A DNA stretch of 64,000 nucleotides from Owenia fusiformis (taxonomy: Eukaryota; Annelida; Polychaeta; Sabellida; Oweniidae), in assembly GCA_903813345.2 (NCBI GenBank), contig CAIIXF020000005.1:17551375-17615374 (forward strand), in the 5' to 3' direction. The notes beneath the pieces were generated by a model. It was not told the DNA's origin. It searched no databases and saw only the letters and a list, made by a program, of their open reading frames with translations. Within the stretch, counting starts at the first letter, position 1. Every line of letters starts with the position of its first letter. Positions 25,800-38,300 of the stretch are shown one piece after another. The position numbers were made by a program, and so were the translations under genes.

Positions 25800-28155
25800 A
25801 AGTTCACTTCAATACACTTATGAAGACTTGAAAAGAAAAATGATAATTCCATGTGTATTACGGAAGAATCTGATCATGAACTATCTCGTTGAGTCCGGTT
25901 CTGACTTTAACTCAGAATAATAATCATTTGATTTTCAAGATTTTTTTAAAATTTAAATCTTTGATCAGATTCAATTCTTTTCTTAAAAAATAAAATAAGA
26001 ATGTCTGAAAATGATTTCTTTCAATATTAAACACTCTCTATCCCCCTTGAAAGAGTTTTATCTAAAAAATGATCCAGCAGTTTTTATAATGCCCATTATT
26101 TTCTTTCCAGTTCTTGGTTGCAGACATTTGTCGCAAAAAGTTCCTTGAAATTAATAGATACTAATAATAGTGGTGATAGTTTAATTATAAGTTTATTCTT
26201 TAAACGACCAGTTTGTTTAGCACGATCGACCATGAGCAGCTAAAAGGTATGCATTTTGCCTAATTATATCAACAGTGTAATGATCAACAGCTAAAAAACA
26301 TTACCAAGTTTTAAAGATAATCATATAGAATCTATATTCATTAGGCCTATTTAAACAGCTAATGACATGAAATTAATAAAAGATAAAATACTAATTTGTT
26401 AAAAAACTATTATTTGGTGATAATGCTATTAATCTTGCCTGAAAACATATTTTAGACAATGGTTTGTGATTTTATGAGTTTGGAAATTAAAGGCCTTGTT
26501 ATTAAAGAACAAGATTCCATGCGATAACACGAGCAGGTGTATGCTGAAAACCGACTATTATTTCGGGAATCAAACCTTGAAAAAGGGATGGTGGAGATCG
26601 GTATCCCATACTGTTTTAAATAACATCACTTACCCCGGTTTTAGCTTTATAATCTTGTCGTTTCATTGACAAAGATATACAAATAGGGAAGTGTAACGCA
26701 TAGCTACACTACACACAAAAAGTTTGGAAACACCAATTTTATATTGGACCATGTGATATTAAAGCCTGATTAGAAAAATCATCAAAGTCATAGTAGTCTA
26801 GCATTTTTAATCGATTTTTAATCCTTTAAATATAACACTTACATGCTATCAAATAGGGAGCCAATGTTGCAAGGCAATGGAAGGATAATTGAAAAAATAA
26901 GTTTTGGAATTTGAGAGGGGAGACTTGAAAATTGAAAATTTTGACTTTTTGATTTTTGCAACACTGTCTAGGCCTAGTAGATGAACGCAAATCTACTGAT
27001 TTAATAAACATGTATAAAACAGAGTCATTCTAGGATCGTAAGATTGATTTGAAAAATATTCAAATACCCCAACTGTCTTTTAATTTTTTGTATAACCTCT
27101 GCTTCTCCAGATTTAGAATTTAGAAGTCAGAAGTCAGAAAAAGACCAGAATGGATAGAGAAGAATTAAGAAAACGTTTCTAAAATTATATTTAATATTTG
27201 GTCAGATCTTTGTAGAATATAAAATTACCATGCAAGATTTTTTAAAAGATAAGTTCAGAGATGTAAACACGCTTTATTTATCTTCATTCTTGATCTGAAA
27301 TGTTCATATTCATTTTCAAAATTGATCAATCGTATCTGATTTATTTCATGTAAGATTAATTAACAATTATTATCTTATGAAAAGGTTTAAAGTATCTAAG
27401 AATGTCGCTGATCGTTGTGGGAGAATGTTCACTTTCATTATTGCCATAAGTATGATGAATTCCATTTTATGTTAAACTCTCAACATGTATGCAGATAATC
27501 ATGTTTTTATTTTTGAGTTACGATGCACCTCCCCCATCAACACTTCCTCTTCGATCTTCTCTTAGACAAAACTTAATCTTGATATGTTTGATAATTCCTT
27601 GACCTTACCTTGTTCTTAATATTCGTAATATTATGCTTTAACATGTACGGGTATAAACATCAGAAATGATGTCACCTGTTAAACCTTTTATATGTACTGT
27701 ATTTTATTATATTATTAAGGAATAAATTGAATTGAATTGAATACTAGTATTTCTTAAATCAAACATGAAAGTAAAGCGGTATTTTGAGCTTGAGAGACAC
27801 GAGCGACATCTTTATAACACACTATTGGTGTTTTGACTTTCTGAGATTCAAGAAGTAAGCTGCAGGATGTACGTTTCTCGTACTGATGTATTTACTGACA
27901 ATTCTTTACATTTTAATTCTCGATATTTGTTTCATTAACACTGGATTAATAGTGTGTCCATAATTACATTTTAGCATAACGTTTAATTGTTCAAAAAATT
28001 CAGAAAATTATTCAGAAAAAGTTTGTCTCATAATTATCATACTAATTGATTATTGAAAAGGAAATAACTTACCATTCTAGTCTTAACACTTATGGATGTT
28101 GAAAATGTATACATATAAAAATATAAACATTAAAACTAAAAAGGTTTGTCCAAGC
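25800..28155. other. Intergenic stretch, nothing recognised
   Basis: AT-rich sequence without gene-like open frames. A possible left end of the Tc1-like family lies near 26700 (TACACTACACACAAAAAGTT, then TGGAAACACC). No other structure was noticed. Confidence 0.5.
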
Positions 28156-28161
28156 TACATA

Positions 28162-28961
28162 CACTCTCCTCCATAAGTTTGGCAACCTTTTTCCCCCATT
28201 GAACTACGTGTTAAAGCCTCTTTACCTTTGAATTTTTATTTACTTAACCTGCGATGAAAATACTTATACTATTGATGGAAACGTAATTTGACTTTAATTG
28301 CAATACCTCCAAATTTTTTCAATTTTTTTCCTCAATTACAATAGGTCGAAAATTGATGATAAATTTGATGAATTTTTGAAAATCGACATTCCCATGTTAA
28401 CCAATGGGAAATGGTAGGTTTGCCGCAAGTCATATGACAGAATATCCATCCATCCGAGTCCTTGCAAAAAATACGAGTTAGGCAGGCAATTGAATTTGCT
28501 AACTTTATTTAACAAAAAATTGATATGTTTCTTCAGGTTCAACAAAGTTATAGGGCTTTAAAGTCAAAATTGTTTTTCAAAAAACCACACCCATTGAAAT
28601 AACACAGGAGGCGAAAAATTATTTTCAAAAATGACTTTGAAGCGCTGTAACTTTTTTGATGAATCTTTTACTGAAAAGATATCCTGATTTCTGATTTGCC
28701 CGGAACCCTCCATTTCCCATTGGATTACATGGGAATGACGATTTTCAAAAATTCATCAAATCTATCATCAATTGTCGACCCATTGTAACTGAGGAAAAAA
28801 ATTGAGAAAATTTGGAGGTATTGGAAATAAAGTCAAGTTACGTTTCCATCAATTCATAAGTTATTTCATCGCCGTTTAAGTAAATAAAAATTCAAACGTA
28901 AAGAGGTTTTAACACGTAGTTCAATGGGGGAAAAAGGTTGCCAAACTTATGGAGGGGAGTG
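28162..28961. mobile_element. 800-bp fold-back element with about 250-bp inverted arms, TA target sites
   Basis: The left arm (28162-28414) and right arm (28710-28961) are reverse complements over about 250 bp with scattered mismatches. The element begins CACTCTCCTCCATAAGTTTG and ends CAAACTTATGGAGGGGAGTG. TA flanks both ends (28160-28161, 28962-28963). The 295-bp spacer has no transposase. Ends and target site fit a non-autonomous Tc1/mariner element; smaller relatives lie at 16878, 17012 and about 49210. Confidence 0.9.
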
Positions 28962-29303
28962 TAGCTGTCACTTTGTTCAATTTTATCACCAATATCAGGC
29001 ATATCAACATCATAAATTAATTTATTTTGCAATTTATCTGAAATGCTTTAAAAACTAATATCATGTAATGGTGAACCATTTTCTAGAGGTTGATCTTTAT
29101 ATATTGGTCCCTGGTTCAGTTATAATGCCGGGTGTCAATTGTACGATAAAAGTCGTTCGAGACCCCTGTCTCTTTTGTGGCGTGTCATGACAAGTAATGG
29201 TACTCTTCAATCAGGAGGAGTGAAAATATTTTGGAAAGCAAAACCGCAGAGGCGCATCATTTCACGGTTTTTAACCATTCAAGGGCCTGCGTAGGCACTA
29301 GAT

Positions 29304-32300
29304 ATGACTTCAATGTTTGGAATAGATAAACATGAAGTAGTGCGTATGAAAGTAAAGGTAAGAAGAGAGAACTTTGGTCTGAAAAATTGAGTTCCATTTA
29401 GACTATGATTTTTGGTGTTTTGTTTTCATTGACGTCAGACGTTTTCATTTTCAATTTTCATAAATCATTATCACATTGTATTAGCCTCGTGGATTGTGTC
29501 ATTTATTAATGTCAGAAGGAAAGAATGGAAAATTATCTCAGGTTTTGTCTGATTTTGTCAAATGTACTGTTCACAAGATATCTGAGAAACGACTGAGACT
29601 AGATCTAACTGATGGTCTTAGAGTCCATTTCACTGCTTCAGTTCGTCAGTAGAACGGCAAAAATAAGAAATTGGGAGACTATTGTGCAATAATATATGGA
29701 AAAGTATATTCATAATGTACATGAATGACATTTGTATATTTCAGATTTTTTAGTTTTTTGTGCAATAAGCCTGTGCCGTCTTGTAATTTGAAGAATTTCA
29801 GCCATGTTAATCTTAATGAAAATAACATGGCAGAAAAACATCCAAATATAAGAGGCCACACACTTTATAAGCCAAACTAGAAGCAATCCAAGATATACAA
29901 ATGTCATTCGTGTACATTATGAATATACTTTTCCATATATTATTGCACAATGGTCTCCCAATTTCTTATTTTTGCCGTTCTACTGACGAACTGAAGCAGT
30001 GAAATGGACTTTAGGAAACGATGATAATATGATTTGTTTCAGTTTCACAGAGTTCGAATATTAATAATATTAAATGTATCTGTTCATATAGGGGTTTGAT
30101 CAATCTACATCAAATTATAAAGAGTCAGGTTACTTTTCGAGATATCATCGTCTATTTATTGTAATTCGCATTTGCTACCATATGCTCAGTTCTGAGATGA
30201 CGAGCACATGTGTAGTAAACATGCCCATGTCGGAAGTATTTTTGATCTATATCACTGATTTTGTAAACAAAATTAGAGTTGAACTCCTCCTCTTTATTTT
30301 GATACCAAATAACGGCATATTATCTATAGGTACCCTAGAAGCCAGCGTTATTTGGAACAAAATGACTATATAGGGGCAACAACTTTTGGTGGATGGATAT
30401 GGAAACTCACATAAAGAACAAGTTCATTTTGTAATTCTTGATCTTACCTTGCTAAGTTCTTGTACCTTGAATCTATAGCCTTCTATTTCTGGTACTCACT
30501 GAGTCAAATCGCGATGCACTAGCCAACTGGATGCAAAAACTCATGTGGTGTCTAGTACTACGAGTCAATCTGCAAGTTGGCCAGTAATTATCCCAGCACT
30601 TGTACCTGATCTATATATTCCTCAAAACAATGGGTTTTCAAGGAGGATTGTCAAGGTATTTCATGTATTTGACAATTTTGACCCAGAATCACCTGAAAAG
30701 TGCATGATGTGTTCATTGGTCATGATGTCATGTTTTATGCTTCCATTGTTGCAGAAGTGTGATGGCCTGGTCCAGCCAGAGTACAAAAAGCTATGTGTCG
30801 ACCCTCAGATTACATCATTTGAAGTGCTGCTGCATCTCCTTGCAACTGCATTCAAAATTAAAGGGTATGTATAAACTTAAAGGTATAATGTAGAGGAAAT
30901 AGAAGAGACAGAGACATAAGTTGAAAGTAAGTTTCAAACCAAAAAATTGCCACATTAAATTACGTAATAGTTTTTCTCTCATCATTCCATTTTATGTCAT
31001 TTTGTTAAGTCCAAGAGTTCTGTTTCATGGTAATCATTAGATTTTATGTCACCACCAGAAGTGATGACATATTTTTATTTTATAATCTCAAACTTTTTTG
31101 TGGATGGTGTTTGGTGTCTGTTACAGTTTGGCGGTTGGCATTTGTAACAAATGACAGGTGGTGACATTTTGCTTGTTTATACCCTGTTACTTTTATCTAT
31201 AAATAATATAATGAAAAGATTGCAATTGACATTTACAGTCTGTGTCCATTCTAATGCCTTGTGGGTTGTATCATTGTCATATACATTATGGAATAAACTT
31301 ATATAATAAATTATATCACGGAATAATTATTTGTTCAATGCATCCTCTTTGTTTACAGAGTTTGCGTATAATTACGCTCTTCATAGGTGAACAAGCACTA
31401 TGATTACCTTGCAAAAATGAACATTACTAATATTTTCAAAAAGTTTATATGTGGGTGTTAAGACTAGAGGTGCAAAATGAGGGTGTTTGGAGGTATGAAA
31501 ATTTTCGATGAGGGGTTTTGAAGGTCCAAAAATGTCTTATGAGGGGTGTTAGAAGGGATGCATGGAGAATTCAATCATTAATCTTACCTTGAGGATGTTA
31601 TGATATTATTCCTAGGGTACGTACATACAAGTACATACTTAGAATACTTATTATAGTAGAGATAATTAGTACTTATTGATACTATCCAGAAACAAGAGAA
31701 ACTCATGTAGCTTGGGGTTTAGTATACTCCAACTATATTAATCCCAGCTTACTGTGAACCCGTGCGAAAAATGTCTGATGATCATGCTTTGAAACACTAT
31801 TTAGATTAAAATCAGAACAGATTAGTGGTAACAGAGGTGTAATAAACACAGAAAAACAGACATATCTGCCAGATTTTAGAGAGAAAATACAAAAATAGGC
31901 ATAGGGGAAAATTTGGGGGAAAAGTACTAATTTAGTTTTCACTTTTACATCAAATTCTTGTGTTGGAAATTGTCTCCAGAGTAAATCTTGAAAATTTCTA
32001 TAAGAATGGTTGTTCCATTGCAAATATAAAGCAAAAAACGACTGCATCATTGAACCTCTCTGGGTTACTATATTGTGTCATTAACAAGAAATTACAGCCT
32101 CAACTTATGTTACCAGTCTTTGGCATCAGACTCATTTTTCATAAAACCATAACCCCATTTGTTAAAGTTTTTTTAATAACTAAATATACTACAAATTATA
32201 TACAAAGTTGTTGATTTTCTTTCTCAGAGATATTTTTTTTTTTAAATATCTCTGAGAAAGAAAATCAACAACTTTGTACATTACTACCAGAGAGATGAAC

Positions 32301-35300
32301 ATTCATAGAATACAAATTATATAATATGAAAACCACATTTGTATACTTATATAGTTCTGTATGAAGTGGTTCTCGTAATTCTTTTGTTTTATGTCACCAC
32401 GAAAAGTGCTAACGTATGGCCAATTTTTTCATGACAGCGGCTGGCATCCAGTATTCAGAGTTTGGCATTTGTAACAAATGATAGGTGGTGATATTTTGCA
32501 TGTTAATGCCTTTGTAAGAGTTAATTGTAATAAACCATGGAGAAAATTGCCTAAAGTGGTATTCTGATATATATAGTAGGACCAGCATGAATAGACAATC
32601 AAGTTATGAACACTCTATATTATAAATTCCAAGAACACCAGACATTTCTGTAAGAATACAAAGAGAACATTGTATTTTTCATCATATAGCATTGGCATGT
32701 CTGGAGAGAATATAAGGCACTGGAGAATAGCTTAACATCTATCAAATATTAATTTTCATCACCACAAGTATATGAGGTCTCATAAGTCCATTCATGAAGT
32801 TGTTTACAATAACTGAGCCCATGGATATAATATCTGAACCCATTGATATAATATCTCAACCCATTGATATAATATCTCAACCCATTGATATAATATCTCA
32901 ACCCATTGATATAATATCTCAACCCATCGATATAATATCATGTTGCCCATTTAAAATGGAAAATAAAATGGAAAAGGAAGAAATAACAAAAAATAAATCA
33001 AGCATGACATTAATTTTAAACATTCTAATCTTAGAAAAAATGGAAATATTTAATAGTAAGGGCAGTATTTTGTCCTCAGAATTGTCAAAATGAATATATT
33101 AAATATGTGTCACAGTGTCCTTCAACTTTTGATTTTCAACAATCTCTTGAATTATTTTCTCATCTATGCCATAAAAATTTATTGTTTTATGACAGTTATA
33201 ATTTTCCTTTCTCTGTCATCATGTACAGTAAAACCTGTCCCTGTCTAATCCAAACACCACTGGGACCGGTCAGAAGTGTTCATATTATCAAGTGTTCACA
33301 TTTCAAGGTTTTTAACATAGAAGTCTATGTCCACTGAAAAATTAGAGTGGTTAGATAATCAATGGTGCACAAAAACTTCATTTCATTTGTTATTCATTAC
33401 TGATATACCATGCACATGCCAAGATAAGAGGCATATTGGCATGTATGCATGGGCGTAGCGCCTGGTACGCTAGGTACGCACAGGCTTACCAGATGGTTGC
33501 AGATTTGCTCCAAATACAACCAAATTTCAAAATTTTCCTGGGGGAGACATGCTATGTTGTTTAAAAGGGATGCATATTTAGCAAATTCTCCAATGAATCT
33601 GCTTTGTATGTTAATCACATGCAAAACCTATTGACTTATAAGACCAAGCTGGCTGCATTAATTCAATAATTAATTTAATCGATTGCTTCTTATTACTCCA
33701 TTGTATTGTACTGGTGAAAATGTATTTTTATAGATTAACTTGCCAGTCATGATCATCGATGAATTAAGTCATGGTTTGATGCAATTTGCCCAAAGTATAA
33801 TTATCCCATCGAACGAAGTTCGGAGGGATATAGAGAACGCCTCCGTCCGTCCGTCCGTACGTACGTCTGTACGTCCGTCCGTCTGTCCGTCCATCTGTCC
33901 GTCCGGGCAATAACTCAAATACCGTTGGCCCGATTTTGTTCGTATTTTGTACACATATACCCTATGGGGGTAGAAGTTCTGCTCGAAAGCCGATTTTCAA
34001 AATGGCCGCTCATTTAAAAATGGCGGCCATTTTAGTGCCGATTTTACAGTAATTTAGGTGCAATATGTAAAACTGTAATAGCAATATGTTTTAAATGTAA
34101 AAAATTATATAGGACATTGATAAAGCTAGAAATAGAGATATTAAAGAAGCACATGGCAGCCATCTTGAAAAATGGCGGCCTTTACTCGTTATTTTACGAT
34201 ATTTGCAGTAACTCAAAAAGTAGTGAAGCGATTTTGTTCATATTTGGTTTGTGAATACTATAAGCATGGCACACTGTCTAATGACACTATTGGTAGGATG
34301 CGGCCATTTTGAAAAATGGCCGCCATTTTAATGTATTTTACTATAACTCGAAAAGTAGTGGAGCGATTTTGTTCATATTTGGTATGTGAATACTATAAAG
34401 AAAAAGCATATTACTTCTTCTGATGACAACTTGGCTAGTGAGCTACCATTTTGAAAATGGTGGCCTTTCTTATATGTGTTATTTTATGATATTTGCTGTA
34501 TATTTCGTTTGTTAAAATGCCAGCCATTTCTGTTCGATGGGATTCGCTACGCTTTGGCGTTGCCGTTGTTCTGGTTTTAGTATCATAGCCCATCTTGATC
34601 CATCAAGGTATTACATATTATGACTGAAGGAATACACTGGTTTAACAGTATGATCAGAGCCCAGTTCATTAGGTTCTGAATAAGAGAAATTAATATACAT
34701 TGTTTAGATGAAATATATAAAATGGCCTACTCTTCTTTATTTTGCATTTCTATTCATGACTGTGACGCTGTTTAACTCTTGTTTTATCACAATTTTATTA
34801 GGTAATCATTGCTGCTTCTTCAAGCAAGGCTCAAAGTCTGTAGTGTAATATACCATTCTTTAAGTCTCCATTAAACCTCAGCAAATTATAGGATTGAGTT
34901 ATATACAGTAATAAATGTGTTCTGTAATCAGACCCGTGACTTATAATTATAGAAGGTGGTAATAAAGTAGGAATTTACTAGTTGATTATGTCTTTGGAAA
35001 TATTGCAAATTATTATCTACTTATTTTTATGATAAATTGTTACCACCAGTAGTTTTTTGGACAGTGTATGGTGGTTGCTGTTTGGTGAATGCTGTTCAGC
35101 CATCTGTAACAAATAGCAGGCAGTGAAATTTTGCGTGTAAATGCCTTGTTTAATTTTATTTTCAAAAACATTTTTGCCTCTTTGTCAATTTCCAAATTCT
35201 CCCCTTTTTCCTGTCAAAGCATCACAGATTTGTTAAATTGGTCAGACCAATTTTGAAGAACGCAAAGAGTATTCAAGTTCACACATTGACCCAACCATCT

Positions 35301-38300
35301 GTTGCACTTAGACTTGATAGCAAATTGTCAGACAATATCAACACCATAACTTCTCTATCCTTTAAATCAATATTTTCATTGATAACGTACAGTACATGGT
35401 TTCATTTAATGTATACATATTTCAATGAAGTGTCTAATTTTCACATATTCCTATATGCCTATTAGTATTTTATACCTGGATTCTTCCACTACTTTTGGAT
35501 TTATTTGAAACCACTTCAATAGAAACAGCTTTTTGCCCCTTTCTAATAATATTAATCTGTTACTGAGAATTTCAGAAGTCAGTTATTTAATCTTTGAATG
35601 GCATTTCTATTATGCATATGTACACAGCCTGTTAGGCCATTACATATTAATTATGTGTTTTGTGGATTTTAGGGGAAATTAAGTCCACTTGATCAGGCTT
35701 TTGTTTAATTTGAAAATTACAAAATACATAAGCTAAGGGAATAAGCAGGTACAATATCTAGTAATAGAAAGGGGAGACCAGGTAAATGTTGGTGGTCTCC
35801 TTCTGGAGACAATGGGAGATACATAGTTACTATGGCTATTTAACTTTGGTATTCTATGACCTCATCTAATTCAAATTTCATGTCAAAATGAAAGAAAATC
35901 ATAAAATATTGAATAGGTCTTACAAGGGAGGTTTTGAGGTGCTAGGCTTATAACACTAAACATGCTTGTAATTTTGAACGGCCTCATAGATTGTCATTGT
36001 TTTCATTTATCTTTGTCTTAAGTTTGTCTGATTGTTCCTCACTGATCATGTTCTCACCAAGTGTATTGAGGGCAATATTCACATTATATCGCCTCTATCT
36101 ATTGAATCAATATTTTTACTGATTATGTGGCATCACATGACTTCATCTAATAACAATAATAAACATTGTTTTTCATCACGGGTTGGGATCGGGAGATTTG
36201 TCTACTATGGTGGAGCATGCTATTTTTCAGAAAAACTTCACAATATATTTTCACCCTATGCAGAGCCTGTGGGAAATATTGGGTGCGGAGCAAATGAGCG
36301 GAGGGTGCGGAGCTAACGGTCATTTTTTTGAATTTAAAATTGGGATATTTCTTATATTTTTTTATAAAAATTCGGAAATGTTTTTCAGATATGAGCCCCC
36401 TCTAAATATTGGGTGCGGAGGAGCTCCATAAACGTACCTCCGCACCCAATATTTAGAGGGGGCTCATTTTTATAAAATCACACAGATACTGCCTGGCTTC
36501 CAAGATGCAAAAATAATTTGCATGGGTAGTGTATCTTGAACACCATTTTTTATGAATGCTGGGGACGCAGTATTAAAAGGATAGTCTCAAAATATATAGG
36601 TCTGGGAAATGTTTAAGGCATACTGCGTCGCTATAAAATGAATTGCACTACTATTTTCACAATTTTATTGATATTTGGTGTCAAATACACATATCTTGGT
36701 ATATTTGAAGTCCCAAAACGGCTTAGTTTCAGAAATATCCCAATTTTAAATTCAAAAGTGACCGTTAGCTCTGCACCCTCCATTCATTTGCGCCGCACCC
36801 AATATTTCCCACAGGCTCTGTCTGCATAGGGTGATATTTTTAACTAATACGTTTCATTATGAAAATTACCTACCTCATACAATGGGTATATCATTTGCGG
36901 TTAACCTTCACTTCTGTTTGAAGTCTAATAACACTAGGAGTAAAAGCTATTAACACAGTCAGAGTATCATACTCGAAAATTGGCAATTTCTTTTTTAACT
37001 TTTTAATGGCACGATATAGTGATATGATAATATTTACATATATTTTCATTATAACTCTGGAAATATTAATGATATATAGATGTATTTGGTCTTTTTATCG
37101 CACCCTTCGGGGGCTATATTGTGTTCATTAATTTTTTTGTAAAAAATAATGCCCTTGTCCGCTATGGAGGAGCAGTTTCACATGTGAAATACAAATAAGA
37201 TTTCTAATATATCTTTTACAATTACACTTAAGAGGAGAAAATTTGTCATATCTCTCCCCACCATAGTGGACAAATCTTCAATCCCAACCCTTGTTCATAC
37301 TATGTTCGTACTATTTAAAACATCCTGGTACCTGGTTATTTTGGTATTTTCAGTTAAAACATCACAAGTTGATTAGCTTGGTGAAGATGACTCATAGATA
37401 AAAAAGATTTGTACATTTTATTCAAAAATTTCCCAAGAGATTTTTATCCAAAATGAATAAATACGACTCTGCACACATTCACTTCACATCCCCAATGTCT
37501 ATTTAGTATTAAACATTATATCTCCATATTCTATGTATTTTCAGGGATTTCACGGTATCCTATCTGTCTAGAGATGAGTACAACAGGGAGTGTTATCTTT
37601 CTCTGCTATCGGATTGGGATTTGGACGCTGCCTTCATGAGTGCCTCGGACCCTCTGCTCCGACTTAAAGTTGACTTGAAGCCATTTGAAGAAGGTGAGCT
37701 TATGCATGTGATGAAATATGTTCCTTCAAAAGTGAGTGGGGAAGACCAAAGAGAGGGCTGAAGGCTGTAAAGTAGAACCTGTTAAATGGAACACTTCAAT
37801 AATACAATACCTCCATAAGTGACCCCTCCACAATGACCCATGACCTATTGACCTAATGTCAAATGAACCTCTGTAAGTGGAACACCTCCCAAGTGGAACA
37901 CTTTGCAGATATACCAAAGGTGTTCCACTTACACAGGTCTTACTGTACACTAATAATATTCCTTATACTTTGCTTCGTTTGTAAAACTCATGTGTATGCC
38001 CATAAACTGACCAGATGCGAAAATTTATCAAATCTGCAAGCTTTTTTTCTGAGAACATTTGCGAATAATTCAAATAGTAAAAAATGTACTATTCTTTGTA
38101 TTCTCCTTGATAATGTAATAAGTATGATAATCATGAAATAGCAGCAATGAAAACTGGATGAATAGGAGGCCACGTGGATAATTATTATACTCTTTGAATC
38201 ACATCAGCCAGGACATTTTGACATGATAGACAATAAAGACCTATACATTGCGGGGAACGATTATTCAAAATTATCAGCTCCCGTTATGTCAAAATAACCT

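Noticed and set aside
30545-30874. 109-codon open frame running into TBC1D25 exon 2
   Set aside because: Only the part after the acceptor at 30754 matches TBC1D25. The real start is exon 1 at 29304, whose HEVVRMKVK joins KCDGLVQPEY in frame.
32794-33093. 99-codon open frame containing PIDIISQ repeats
   Set aside because: The frame is kept open by a 21-bp minisatellite; the rest is Lys/Ile-rich random AT sequence, and it lies inside an intron without splice signals.
36032-36431. Overlapping open frames at 36.0-36.4 kb
   Set aside because: Produced by the nested fold-back element; no similarity to a transposase or host protein.
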